Below, one piece after another: positions 1-5,287 of a DNA stretch of 5,287 nucleotides (its first letter is position 1; the number at the start of each line of letters is the position of its first letter). Both the position numbers and the translations under genes were made by a program. The DNA comes from Winogradskyella sp. (GTDB lineage: Bacteria > Bacteroidota > Bacteroidia > Flavobacteriales > Flavobacteriaceae): positions 1 through 5,287 of the forward strand of contig JASBSE010000426.1 in assembly GCA_030149115.1 (NCBI GenBank), in the 5' to 3' direction. The notes under the pieces were generated by a model that was not told where the DNA came from, ran no database searches, and saw only the letters and a program-made list of their open reading frames with translations.

Positions 1-14
1 AACAAAAAGCTTAA
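1..14 (+). CDS. rpsF: Possible last codons of rpsF (bS6), cut by window edge
   Basis: Reading from base 3 gives Gln-Lys-Ala followed by a TAA stop at 12-14, which ends two bases before the rpsR start. In Bacteroidota the gene before rpsR is normally rpsF, encoding ribosomal protein bS6, the small-subunit partner of bS18, and bS6 tails are often rich in Lys and Ala. Only three codons are visible, so the identity rests on conserved gene order rather than on sequence similarity. Another frame, or untranslated spacer, cannot be excluded. Confidence 0.35.
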
Positions 15-16
15 TT

Positions 17-313
17 ATGTCATCAATAGAACAACAAGCAAAAGGAAAAAAAGATGGTGAGATTAGATATCTTACACCATTAAATATAGAGACACAAAAA
101 ACGAAGAAGTATTGTCGTTTTAAAAAGTCTGGTATTAAGTACATTGATTACAAAGATCCAGATTTCTTATTAAGCTTTGTAAACGAGCAAGGTAAATTGT
201 TGCCAAGACGTTTAACAGGAACTTCTTTAAAATATCAAAGAAAAGTATCTGTGGCAGTAAAAAGAGCTAGACATTTAGCTTTAATGCCATATGTTGCTGA
301 TTTATTAAAATAA
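17..313 (+). CDS. rpsR: 30S ribosomal protein bS18
   Basis: This is the small-subunit ribosomal protein bS18, which sits on the 30S platform next to bS6 and the 3' end of 16S rRNA. The protein has 98 residues, against about 75 in E. coli. The extra length is a charged, lysine-rich N-terminal extension of about 25 residues, as is usual in Bacteroidota. The family core is clear: KYCRF at 31-35, IDYKD at 43-47, a GKLLPRRLTGT stretch at 59-69, KYQR at 72-75 and KRARHLALMPY at 82-92. The ATG at 17 is the only start that gives a complete protein. No Shine-Dalgarno motif precedes it, only an A/T-rich leader. It is 12 nt upstream of rplI and is very probably cotranscribed with it and with rpsF upstream. 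No ssb gene lies between rpsF and rpsR, unlike many Firmicutes. Confidence 0.97.
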   Translation: MSSIEQQAKGKKDGEIRYLTPLNIETQKTKKYCRFKKSGIKYIDYKDPDFLLSFVNEQGKLLPRRLTGTSLKYQRKVSVAVKRARHLALMPYVADLLK

Positions 314-325
314 AATATCATAACA

Positions 326-787
326 ATGGAACTTATATTAAAACAAGACGTTGAGAATTTAGGATTTAAAGACGATATTGTAACAGTAAAGAGCGGTTAT
401 GGTAGAAACTTTTTAATTCCTCAAGGACATGCTGTAATGGCTACAGCTTCTGCTAAAAAAGTTTTAGCAGAGACTTTAAAGCAACGTGCTTATAAAGAAA
501 AATCTGTTATATCTGAAGCAGAAAAAACAGCAGAAGCTTTAAAAGCATTAGATATTAAAATCACTGCGAAGGCAGGTACAGGCGCAACAGCTGGAGATAA
601 ACTATTTGGTTCTATAACTAATATGGATTTAGCTGAAGCATTGAGAAACGAAGGTCACGAAGTTGATAAAAAATATATTTCTATCAACGGTGGTAATATT
701 AAGCGTTTAGGTCAGTACGAAGCAGTAATTCGTTTACACAGATCTGTAAATGTTGATTTTACTTTTGAAGTTATTGCAGAAGCTTAA
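326..787 (+). CDS. rplI: 50S ribosomal protein bL9
   Basis: This is large-subunit protein bL9, which binds 23S rRNA near the L1 stalk through its N-terminal domain and extends a long helix and a C-terminal domain away from the ribosome. At 153 residues it is close to the E. coli length of 149. The N-terminal bL9 signature runs from G13 to A36 and includes VKSGYGRNFLIPQG at 21-34. Residues about 42-75 form the alanine- and lysine-rich connecting helix. The C-terminal domain, about 76-150, contains the conserved GDKLFGSIT stretch near 90-98. The gene follows rpsR by 12 nt and has no Shine-Dalgarno motif; its start context is AACAATG. It is the last gene of the ribosomal operon, because a hairpin terminator begins 23 nt after its stop. 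Confidence 0.97.
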   Translation: MELILKQDVENLGFKDDIVTVKSGYGRNFLIPQGHAVMATASAKKVLAETLKQRAYKEKSVISEAEKTAEALKALDIKITAKAGTGATAGDKLFGSITNMDLAEALRNEGHEVDKKYISINGGNIKRLGQYEAVIRLHRSVNVDFTFEVIAEA

Positions 788-810
788 TAGCTTTCAAATT
801 AAATATTAAT

Positions 811-842
811 AAAGACCGTTTAGTTTTCTAAGCGGTTTTTTT
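811..842 (+). terminator. Intrinsic terminator of the rpsR-rplI operon
   Basis: Bases 815-823 (ACCGTTTAG) pair with 828-836 (CTAAGCGGT) to give a 9-bp stem with one G-U wobble and a TTTT loop. The stem can be lengthened by a further G-U and A-T pairs from the flanking AAAG. It runs into seven T residues at 836-842. The position just after rplI and the hairpin-plus-T-tract shape fit rho-independent termination. It ends only 15 nt before the preferred start of the next gene, so it also forms most of that gene's upstream region. Confidence 0.85.
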
Positions 843-856
843 ATTCAATGATATTC

Positions 857-1732
857 ATGAAAAGACTTTTTGTACTATTACTCTTTGTATTTAGCTTAAT
901 AGCTTGTAAAAACACAAGTCAAAATGAGCAGTTAAAACAAGTAACGACGTCTGAGCTCATTCAAAAATTTAGAGCTTCAAAGTCAGATTACCCAAAAATT
1001 AGTGTGCACAGAGGAGGAAAAGGTATTAAGCATTATCCAGAAAATTGTTTGGAAACTTTACAATATGTAAGTGATAGTATTTCGGCAATTTTTGAAATAG
1101 ATGTTGCTCAAACCAAAGATGGAAAATTAGTCTTAATGCATGACAATTCTATAGATAGAACTACAACAGGAAGTGGTTTGGTAAAAAACCTTACTTATAA
1201 TGAATTAAATAGTTATAATCTGGTAGATGATTACGGAAACCAGACCAATTATAAAATTCCTTTATTTTCAGAGGTTCTAAAATGGAGTAGGGAAAACAAT
1301 GTTATTTTAACAATAGATATTAAGCGAAGTGTTAGTCAAGAAGATGTTATAAACGCTATTGAATTGGCTAAAGCAAAAGATATAAGCATTATTATAACGT
1401 ATGATGTTGAGCAAGCTAAATCGGCTTACAGATTAGCTCCAAGCTTATTACTTTCGGTTTCAGCAAGAAACGATGAAGAATTTGATAAATTATTGAAAAC
1501 CGAAATACCTACGGAAAATATGCTTGCTTTTACTGGGACGCGTTTGTCTGAAAAGTCATTGTATCAAAGACTTCATAATGAAGATATAGTTTGCATTTTA
1601 GGTACACTAGGTAACTTGGATAGACAAGCAGAAGCCAGAGGTGATGAACTATATCTAAAATGGGAAAAACTAGGAGTTGATATTTTAGCCACAGACAGAC
1701 CTTTTGAAGCGCATAAAGCAATAAACCAATAA
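857..1732 (+). CDS. Glycerophosphodiester phosphodiesterase-family lipoprotein
   Basis: This protein belongs to the GDPD family (GlpQ/UgpQ-like), metal-dependent TIM-barrel enzymes that typically hydrolyse glycerophosphodiesters to glycerol-3-phosphate and an alcohol. Numbering from the ATG at 857 (291 residues), a signal peptide MKRLFVLLLFVFSLIAC ends in a lipobox with lipidated Cys17, so it should be anchored on the periplasmic side or on the cell surface. Catalytic and metal motifs follow: HRGG at 51-54, PEN at 61-63, EID at 80-82, and MHD at 94-96, whose His95 is the second catalytic histidine. IDIK is at 152-155, and TDRP at 279-282 closes the barrel. The usual third metal-binding Glu appears here as Asp153. 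An in-frame ATG at 848 would add only Met-Ile-Phe. I prefer 857 because it gives a standard lipoprotein signal and lies further from the terminator. The gene is followed after 5 nt by the DUF6495-like gene. The exact substrate is unknown. Confidence 0.9.
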   Translation: MKRLFVLLLFVFSLIACKNTSQNEQLKQVTTSELIQKFRASKSDYPKISVHRGGKGIKHYPENCLETLQYVSDSISAIFEIDVAQTKDGKLVLMHDNSIDRTTTGSGLVKNLTYNELNSYNLVDDYGNQTNYKIPLFSEVLKWSRENNVILTIDIKRSVSQEDVINAIELAKAKDISIIITYDVEQAKSAYRLAPSLLLSVSARNDEEFDKLLKTEIPTENMLAFTGTRLSEKSLYQRLHNEDIVCILGTLGNLDRQAEARGDELYLKWEKLGVDILATDRPFEAHKAINQ

Positions 1733-1737
1733 TTCTA

Positions 1738-2211
1738 ATGAAATACGCAAGATTAACAAAAGAACAATTTGAAGAGTTACATCAGGAATTTATTAATTTC
1801 TTGGCAACACAGTCTATTACTGCAGATGAGTGGGAAGATATTAAAACAAATAATCCTGAAGCAGCTGAGCAAGAACTAGATGTGTTTAGTGACTTGGTTT
1901 GGTATGGTGTATTGAGTAAGGTAGAATACCTAGAGCATATTTCTTCAAATCAAATACATCTTTTTAAGTGTAGAGAAAATGACATGCACCTAATCGCCAT
2001 CAAGTTAAAAGAAGATAAGGCAGATTTAACTACAAAAGAAGGGTTTCAGTGGTTGAGAGATAATTTGTTGTCTGATGATATTGAATTTTTCAACGCTAAG
2101 AAAGACTACTCAGACGATAAGCATCAGGATATTTTTAAGCTAATTCAACAAGGAGCTAATATCACTAAAGGAGAATTATTTCAATATTTTGAAAAACTTA
2201 TAAGGCAGTAA
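1738..2211 (+). CDS. Conserved flavobacterial protein, DUF6495-like, function unknown
   Basis: This encodes a 157-residue soluble, acidic protein with no signal peptide and no membrane segment, so it is probably cytoplasmic. From memory of flavobacterial proteins it matches the DUF6495 family, whose members have this length and share an N-terminal LTKEQFEELHQEF stretch (6-18), an FSDLVWYGVLSKVEYLEH region (50-67), an MHLIAIKL strand (83-90) and a C-terminal FKLIQQGANITKGELF segment (133-148). No catalytic motif is recognisable. The ATG follows the stop of the phosphodiesterase gene by 5 nt, which suggests one transcript, although that does not prove a shared function. The gene ends one base from the stop of the opposing small gene. 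The family name is moderately certain; no function is proposed. Confidence 0.85.
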   Translation: MKYARLTKEQFEELHQEFINFLATQSITADEWEDIKTNNPEAAEQELDVFSDLVWYGVLSKVEYLEHISSNQIHLFKCRENDMHLIAIKLKEDKADLTTKEGFQWLRDNLLSDDIEFFNAKKDYSDDKHQDIFKLIQQGANITKGELFQYFEKLIRQ

Positions 2212-2212
2212 T

Positions 2213-2392
2213 CTAAAAGCCTCTACTTTGTTCTTCACGTTCTTTAGCACGCTTTTGTTTTATGTCTTTTTTCTGTCTTTCAATAGAACCAAATTTTCTA
2301 TGGTAGGGTAGAGGTCCTCCAAAATCTTTATCCACATCATCAAGAAGTAGATTTCGGATAAAATTATTTATTCGGTTAAAAAATTTAAGCAT
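2213..2392 (-). CDS. Small basic protein of 59 residues, function unknown
   Basis: Reading the minus strand from the ATG at 2392-2390 to the TAG at 2215-2213 gives an uninterrupted 59-residue protein. Residues 1-17 (MLKFFNRINNFIRNLLL) look like a basic amphipathic helix. A central DFGGPLPYHRKFGS segment lies at 23-36. Residues 37-57 are almost entirely charged (Lys, Arg, Glu, Gln) and probably helical. It has no signal peptide and no true membrane span, though the N-terminal helix could lie on a membrane surface. Its start is 2 nt beyond the stop of the permease gene, which suggests one transcript and perhaps translational coupling. I believe it is a real gene because it fills the gap between two genes almost exactly and has a structured composition. 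I do not recognise a family. Confidence 0.75.
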   Translation of the reverse strand: MLKFFNRINNFIRNLLLDDVDKDFGGPLPYHRKFGSIERQKKDIKQKRAKEREEQSRGF

Positions 2393-2394
2393 AA

Positions 2395-3636
2395 TTATTC
2401 ATGTCTAAGTGATTCTATAGGGTCTAAACTTGCAGCTTTTGTTGCTGGATATAAACCCGAAATTATGGCTACAACAAAGGCTATACTTGTAGCCCAAATC
2501 ATCGCTACCCAAGGTGTTGAAAATTCTAACTTAAAACCGGCTGCGACTCCCCATCCAATCAAAATACCTAAAATAATACCTATAATTCCTCCAAGCTGAC
2601 CAATAATAATGGTTTCCATAAAGAATTGAAATGCTATGGTTTTTCGTTTCGCACCCAAGGCTTTTCGTACACCAATTTCTCGTGTGCGTTCGCTTACAGA
2701 AACCAACATAATATTCATTAAAGCAATTGTGGAACCAAATATTGTAATAATGCTTATTACCCAAGCTGCAATGTATAGTGTATTGGTGTTTTCTGCCACA
2801 CGGTTTAAAAGATCATCACTACGTTCTATGCCAAAATTATTTTCTTCAACAGGATTAAGGCCGCGTACATTCCTAAAGGTAAGCGTGGCATCGTCTTGTG
2901 CTCCTTCTAGCATATCTGTCTTATCTACCTTAACACTTAGTGTATAATTTATATTTGCATTGGTAAATATAGATCGTGCTTTTTGTATTGGTATTATAAC
3001 GGTTAAGTCCTGGTTGTTTCCGAATGTAGATCCTTTTTCCTTAATAACACCTATAACTTTAAACTTAGAACCTCTAACACTAATAGTTTTATTGATTGGG
3101 TTTTCATCAGGAAAAAGAGCTTTTTGTAAATCGCTACCAATAACACAAACTGTATTGTTGTTTTCTACGTCAGCAAAATTTAGAGAACGACCATTATCAA
3201 TTTCTAATCCAGAATTTTCAATATAATTTTCGTTTGCACCAATAATAGCAACTTCTGGGTCGGTTTTTTCGTTTTCATACTTTACTTCAGAAGTTGCAGA
3301 GCCATAAAAAGAAACTGCAATCTTCGTATAAGGATAATTGTAGTTATCAATAAAATCCTTAACATTTCTGTAGCTTATAACTGGGTTAATTTTTTGACGC
3401 TCTCTACCACTTTGGCGTTGTGTTCTAAACTCATAACGCTGGAAATTAAAAGTATTAGCACCCATAGAAGAAAAGTTGCTAGACATAGTGTTCTCTAAGG
3501 CAGATACACCACTTAAAATACCAACTAATGCCATAATACCAATAGCGATAATTACAACAGTTAAAATAGTGCGGAGTAATTGGCTTTTTATAGAGCCAAA
3601 AGCAATTCTTACATTCTCTTTAGCTAATGAAAACAT
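2395..3636 (-). CDS. ABC transporter permease, MacB/FtsX type
   Basis: This is an inner-membrane subunit of a type VII (MacB/LolCDE-like) ABC transporter, a mechanotransmission family that uses cytoplasmic ATP hydrolysis to drive periplasmic events such as efflux or lipoprotein extraction. Its 413 residues show the standard order. A basic N-terminal helix leads into transmembrane segment 1 (about 21-45), followed by a large periplasmic MacB-core domain (about 46-285) and three more membrane segments (about 286-316, 341-367 and 375-395). The cytoplasmic coupling motif SERTREIGVRKALGAKR (315-331) and the C-terminal GLYPATKAASLDPIESLRHE (394-413) are hallmark FtsX-family sequences. No ATPase or membrane-fusion partner is in the window, so the partner must be encoded further off or elsewhere. 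The gene is divergent from hisS, and the 59-residue gene follows it. The substrate cannot be told from the sequence. Confidence 0.95.
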   Translation of the reverse strand: MFSLAKENVRIAFGSIKSQLLRTILTVVIIAIGIMALVGILSGVSALENTMSSNFSSMGANTFNFQRYEFRTQRQSGRERQKINPVISYRNVKDFIDNYNYPYTKIAVSFYGSATSEVKYENEKTDPEVAIIGANENYIENSGLEIDNGRSLNFADVENNNTVCVIGSDLQKALFPDENPINKTISVRGSKFKVIGVIKEKGSTFGNNQDLTVIIPIQKARSIFTNANINYTLSVKVDKTDMLEGAQDDATLTFRNVRGLNPVEENNFGIERSDDLLNRVAENTNTLYIAAWVISIITIFGSTIALMNIMLVSVSERTREIGVRKALGAKRKTIAFQFFMETIIIGQLGGIIGIILGILIGWGVAAGFKLEFSTPWVAMIWATSIAFVVAIISGLYPATKAASLDPIESLRHE

Positions 3637-3717
3637 GGTGGTATCTAAAGTTAGTTGGATTGTTTAAAACCATAAGACGTCCCAAACAGCATAAAGTTAC
3701 TATAAATTTAAAATTAC

Positions 3718-3750
3718 TTGGGTATGCCTCTAAAAATTATAATATTTTTG
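3718..3750 (+). promoter_or_regulatory. Predicted Bacteroidota-type promoter of hisS
   Basis: A TTG at 3718-3720 is separated by 22 nt from TATTTTTG at 3743-3750. This fits the Bacteroidota housekeeping-sigma consensus (TTG at -33 and TAnnTTTG at -7, usually 17-23 nt apart). A TATAAT overlaps the left edge of the -7 box (3738-3743). Transcription would be expected to start within a few bases of 3757, leaving a leader of about a dozen bases before the hisS ATG. The match is by eye only. I found no equally good element on the minus strand for the permease within this 133-bp divergent region. Confidence 0.65.
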
Positions 3751-3769
3751 TGACAAATTAAACGATAAC

Positions 3770-5140
3770 ATGGCGCAAAAACCAAGTATTCCAAAAGGTA
3801 CCAGAGATTTTAATGCAGTAGAGGTTGCAAAACGTTCTTATATAATGAATATTATAAAAGAGCAATTTGAGTTATACGGATTTCAACCGATTGAAACTCC
3901 AAGTTTTGAAAACTCAGACACCTTAATGGGAAAATATGGTGATGAAGGTGATCGCTTGATTTTTAAGATTTTGAATAGTGGTGATTATTTGAAAAAAGTT
4001 TCTGATGAAGAATATACTTCAAAAACTGAGACAAGAATAACACCTAAAATTTCAGAAAAGGCCCTTCGCTATGATCTTACAGTGCCTTTTGCACGTTATG
4101 TGGTGCAGCACCAAAATGAGATTGAGTTTCCGTTTAAACGTTACCAAATACAACCTGTTTGGCGAGCAGACCGTCCGCAAAAAGGACGTTTTAGAGAGTT
4201 TTACCAATGCGATGCGGATGTCGTAGGTTCTAAATCGTTATTTCAAGAAGTTGAGTTTGTACAATTGTACGATGCTGTGTTTACGGCTCTTGATTTAAAA
4301 GGAGTGACTATAAAAATCAACAACCGTAAAATCTTATCTGGTATTGCAGAAGTTATTGGAGCACAAGATAAATTAATAGATTTTACAGTGGCTTTAGATA
4401 AGCTCGATAAAATAGGTGAGGAGAAGGTGAAAGAAGAAATGCGTAGTAAAGGCATTTCAGAAGAAGGCATTTCTAAACTTCAACCTTTATTCTCTTTAGA
4501 AGGTGATTTTGGTACTCAGGTAGAAAGCTTGAAATCTATTTTAAATACTTCTGAAGTTGGTTTAAAAGGTATTGAAGAGTTAGAGTTTATAGATGCGGCT
4601 ATTTCTAGTTTAGGATTAAAAACGGCTATACTTCAATTAGACGTAACCTTAGCTAGAGGACTTAACTACTATACTGGTGCCATTTTTGAGGTTGCCGGAC
4701 CAGAAGGTGTGAAAATGGGCTCTATTGGTGGAGGTGGACGTTATGATGATTTAACAAGCATCTTTGGTAAACCAGATACCAGTGGAGTAGGTATAAGCTT
4801 TGGATTAGATCGTATCTATTTGGTATTAGAAGAGCTTAATCTTTTTCCTGAAACTATTGCAGATGCAACAAAAGTTCTGTTTATTAATTTTGGAGATAAA
4901 GAAGCTATGGCATGTTTGCAAGCTGTAACAAAATTAAGACAGTATGGTGTAAAAGCAGAGTTATATCCAGATAGTGCTAAAATGAAAAAACAAATGACTC
5001 ATGCAGATAGACGAAGTATTCCTTATGTGGTTTTAGTAGGAGAGGAAGAGATAAATTCTGGTATGTACACGCTTAAAAATATGCAAACAGGAGAACAGCA
5101 AAAACTAAAGTTTGAAGAGTTGTTGGCAGCATTAAAATAA
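3770..5140 (+). CDS. hisS: Histidine--tRNA ligase
   Basis: This class II aminoacyl-tRNA synthetase activates histidine with ATP and charges tRNA-His in the cytoplasm as a homodimer. The 456-residue protein is slightly longer than E. coli HisRS (424). It opens with the family hallmark PKGTRDF at 8-14. RYDLTVPFARYV is at 100-111. Motif 2 is RADRPQKGRFREFYQCDADVVG at 132-153 (split here: RADRPQKGRF, then REFYQCDADVVG). The histidine-binding signatures are LARGLNYYTG at 294-303 and GSIGGGGRYD at 317-326. Motif 3 is GVGISFGLDRIY at 339-350. An anticodon-binding domain fills about 367-456. The HisA motif carries Asn where E. coli has Asp (RGLNYYTG). I believe this is common in Bacteroidota, so it is not a defect. 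The gene stands alone with its own promoter and a strong terminator 20 nt after the stop, and it diverges from the ABC permease gene. There is no Shine-Dalgarno motif. Confidence 0.98.
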   Translation: MAQKPSIPKGTRDFNAVEVAKRSYIMNIIKEQFELYGFQPIETPSFENSDTLMGKYGDEGDRLIFKILNSGDYLKKVSDEEYTSKTETRITPKISEKALRYDLTVPFARYVVQHQNEIEFPFKRYQIQPVWRADRPQKGRFREFYQCDADVVGSKSLFQEVEFVQLYDAVFTALDLKGVTIKINNRKILSGIAEVIGAQDKLIDFTVALDKLDKIGEEKVKEEMRSKGISEEGISKLQPLFSLEGDFGTQVESLKSILNTSEVGLKGIEELEFIDAAISSLGLKTAILQLDVTLARGLNYYTGAIFEVAGPEGVKMGSIGGGGRYDDLTSIFGKPDTSGVGISFGLDRIYLVLEELNLFPETIADATKVLFINFGDKEAMACLQAVTKLRQYGVKAELYPDSAKMKKQMTHADRRSIPYVVLVGEEEINSGMYTLKNMQTGEQQKLKFEELLAALK

Positions 5141-5158
5141 AGCTTGATATATAAAATT

Positions 5159-5188
5159 AAAAAAGCCCTGATTTAATCAGGGCTTTTT
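5159..5188. terminator. Strong bidirectional intrinsic terminator after hisS
   Basis: Bases 5161-5173 (AAAAGCCCTGATT) are perfectly complementary to 5175-5187, which gives a long hairpin whose innermost pairs open into a short TTTAA-type loop, with a GCCCTGA core. An A run (5159-5164) on the left and a T run (5184-5188) on the right provide a U tract for transcripts in either direction. It can therefore end the hisS message on + and the message of the incoming minus-strand gene, whose stop is at 5219-5221. Confidence 0.92.
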
Positions 5189-5218
5189 CGTGGTTAAGAT
5201 TTAAGATTTGGGGCAAAA

Positions 5219-5287
5219 TTACTTTACTAAAACTTTCTTAGTTGATACTGAACCGCTTACAGTATATAACTTAATTACATAAGTTCC
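5219..5287 (-). CDS. C-terminal end of a T9SS-exported protein (type A sorting domain), partial
   Basis: The minus strand reads open from the window edge to a TAA at 5221-5219 and gives the last 22 residues of a protein. They begin GTYVIKLYTVSGSV and end KKVLVK. This is the characteristic end of the type A sorting domain of the Bacteroidota type IX secretion system: a G-x-Y-hydrophobic-x-hydrophobic strand, a polar turn with Gly, then a basic strand ending in a short hydrophobic-Lys tail. Such domains direct proteins across the outer membrane and are cleaved off on export, leaving the protein released or attached to the surface. The gene body lies to the right of the window, so the cargo function (enzyme, adhesin or other) is unknown. 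The bidirectional hairpin at 5159-5188, 31 nt beyond its stop, is in the right place to terminate it. Confidence 0.8.
   Translation of the reverse strand, partial: GTYVIKLYTVSGSVSTKKVLVK

Noticed and set aside
760..767. TACTTTTG inside the 3' end of rplI, resembling a Bacteroidota -7 box that could drive the phosphodiesterase gene
   Set aside because: There is no TTG at a 17-23 nt distance upstream, the octamer is expected by chance in AT-rich coding sequence, and a transcript from here would meet the terminator at 811-842.
1530..1721. Minus-strand open frame within the phosphodiesterase gene, and a similar one at 4243-4470 within hisS
   Set aside because: Both are antisense to genes with clear family motifs, and neither product resembles a structured protein.
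2636..2947. Open frames on the + strand across 2636-3226 and 3476-3667
   Set aside because: They lie antisense to the well-supported permease gene, show no recognisable protein features, and are shadows of its codon pattern.
3646..3653. Minus-strand TAACTTTA as a possible -7 box for the permease
   Set aside because: It differs from TAnnTTTG at the last base, has no TTG at a suitable distance (the nearest TTTG is about 29 nt upstream), and would leave a leader of only a few bases.
3732..3749. AAAAAT...ATTTTT inverted repeat upstream of hisS as an operator or hairpin
   Set aside because: It consists only of A and T, overlaps the promoter -7 box, and would form a very weak stem; it is expected in such AT-rich sequence.
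5194..5207. Tandem TTAAGAT heptamer between the terminator and the T9SS tail gene
   Set aside because: Two copies of an AT-rich 7-mer are not enough to suggest a repeat array or a binding site.

Overview
The window looks like core chromosome of a low-GC Bacteroidota, most likely a member of the Flavobacteriaceae. Four things point there. The ribosomal pair rpsR-rplI is followed directly by an intrinsic terminator. None of the six larger genes has a Shine-Dalgarno motif, and most starts sit in A/T-rich leaders. A good -33/-7 promoter of the Bacteroidota type (TTG, 22 nt, TATTTTTG) lies before hisS. A type IX secretion C-terminal sorting tail runs off the right edge. Genus cannot be fixed from this sequence alone.

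Layout, left to right. Positions 1-787 hold the end of a ribosomal operon on the + strand: possibly the last codons of rpsF, then rpsR (bS18) and rplI (bL9), closed by a hairpin terminator at 811-842. Next, still on +, come a glycerophosphodiester phosphodiesterase-family lipoprotein (857-1732) and, 5 nt later, a conserved flavobacterial protein of unknown function, DUF6495-like (1738-2211). These two are probably cotranscribed. They meet a minus-strand pair tail to tail, with one base between the opposing stop codons. The pair is a MacB/FtsX-type ABC transporter permease (2395-3636) and, 2 nt downstream of it, a 59-residue basic protein (2213-2392) that is easily missed.

A 133-bp divergent intergenic region separates the permease from hisS (3770-5140, + strand), histidyl-tRNA synthetase, which has its own promoter and a strong bidirectional terminator at 5159-5188. 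On the far side, a minus-strand gene enters from the right edge. Only its last 22 residues are visible, and they read as a type A T9SS sorting domain.

Functionally this is mostly housekeeping: translation (bS18, bL9, HisRS), envelope lipid or phosphodiester metabolism, an envelope ABC permease, and a secreted or surface protein. I see no CRISPR, insertion sequence, tRNA, prophage or defence cassette, and nothing that amounts to a new multi-gene system. The most useful additions are the 59-residue gene and the T9SS tail, both short enough to be overlooked.
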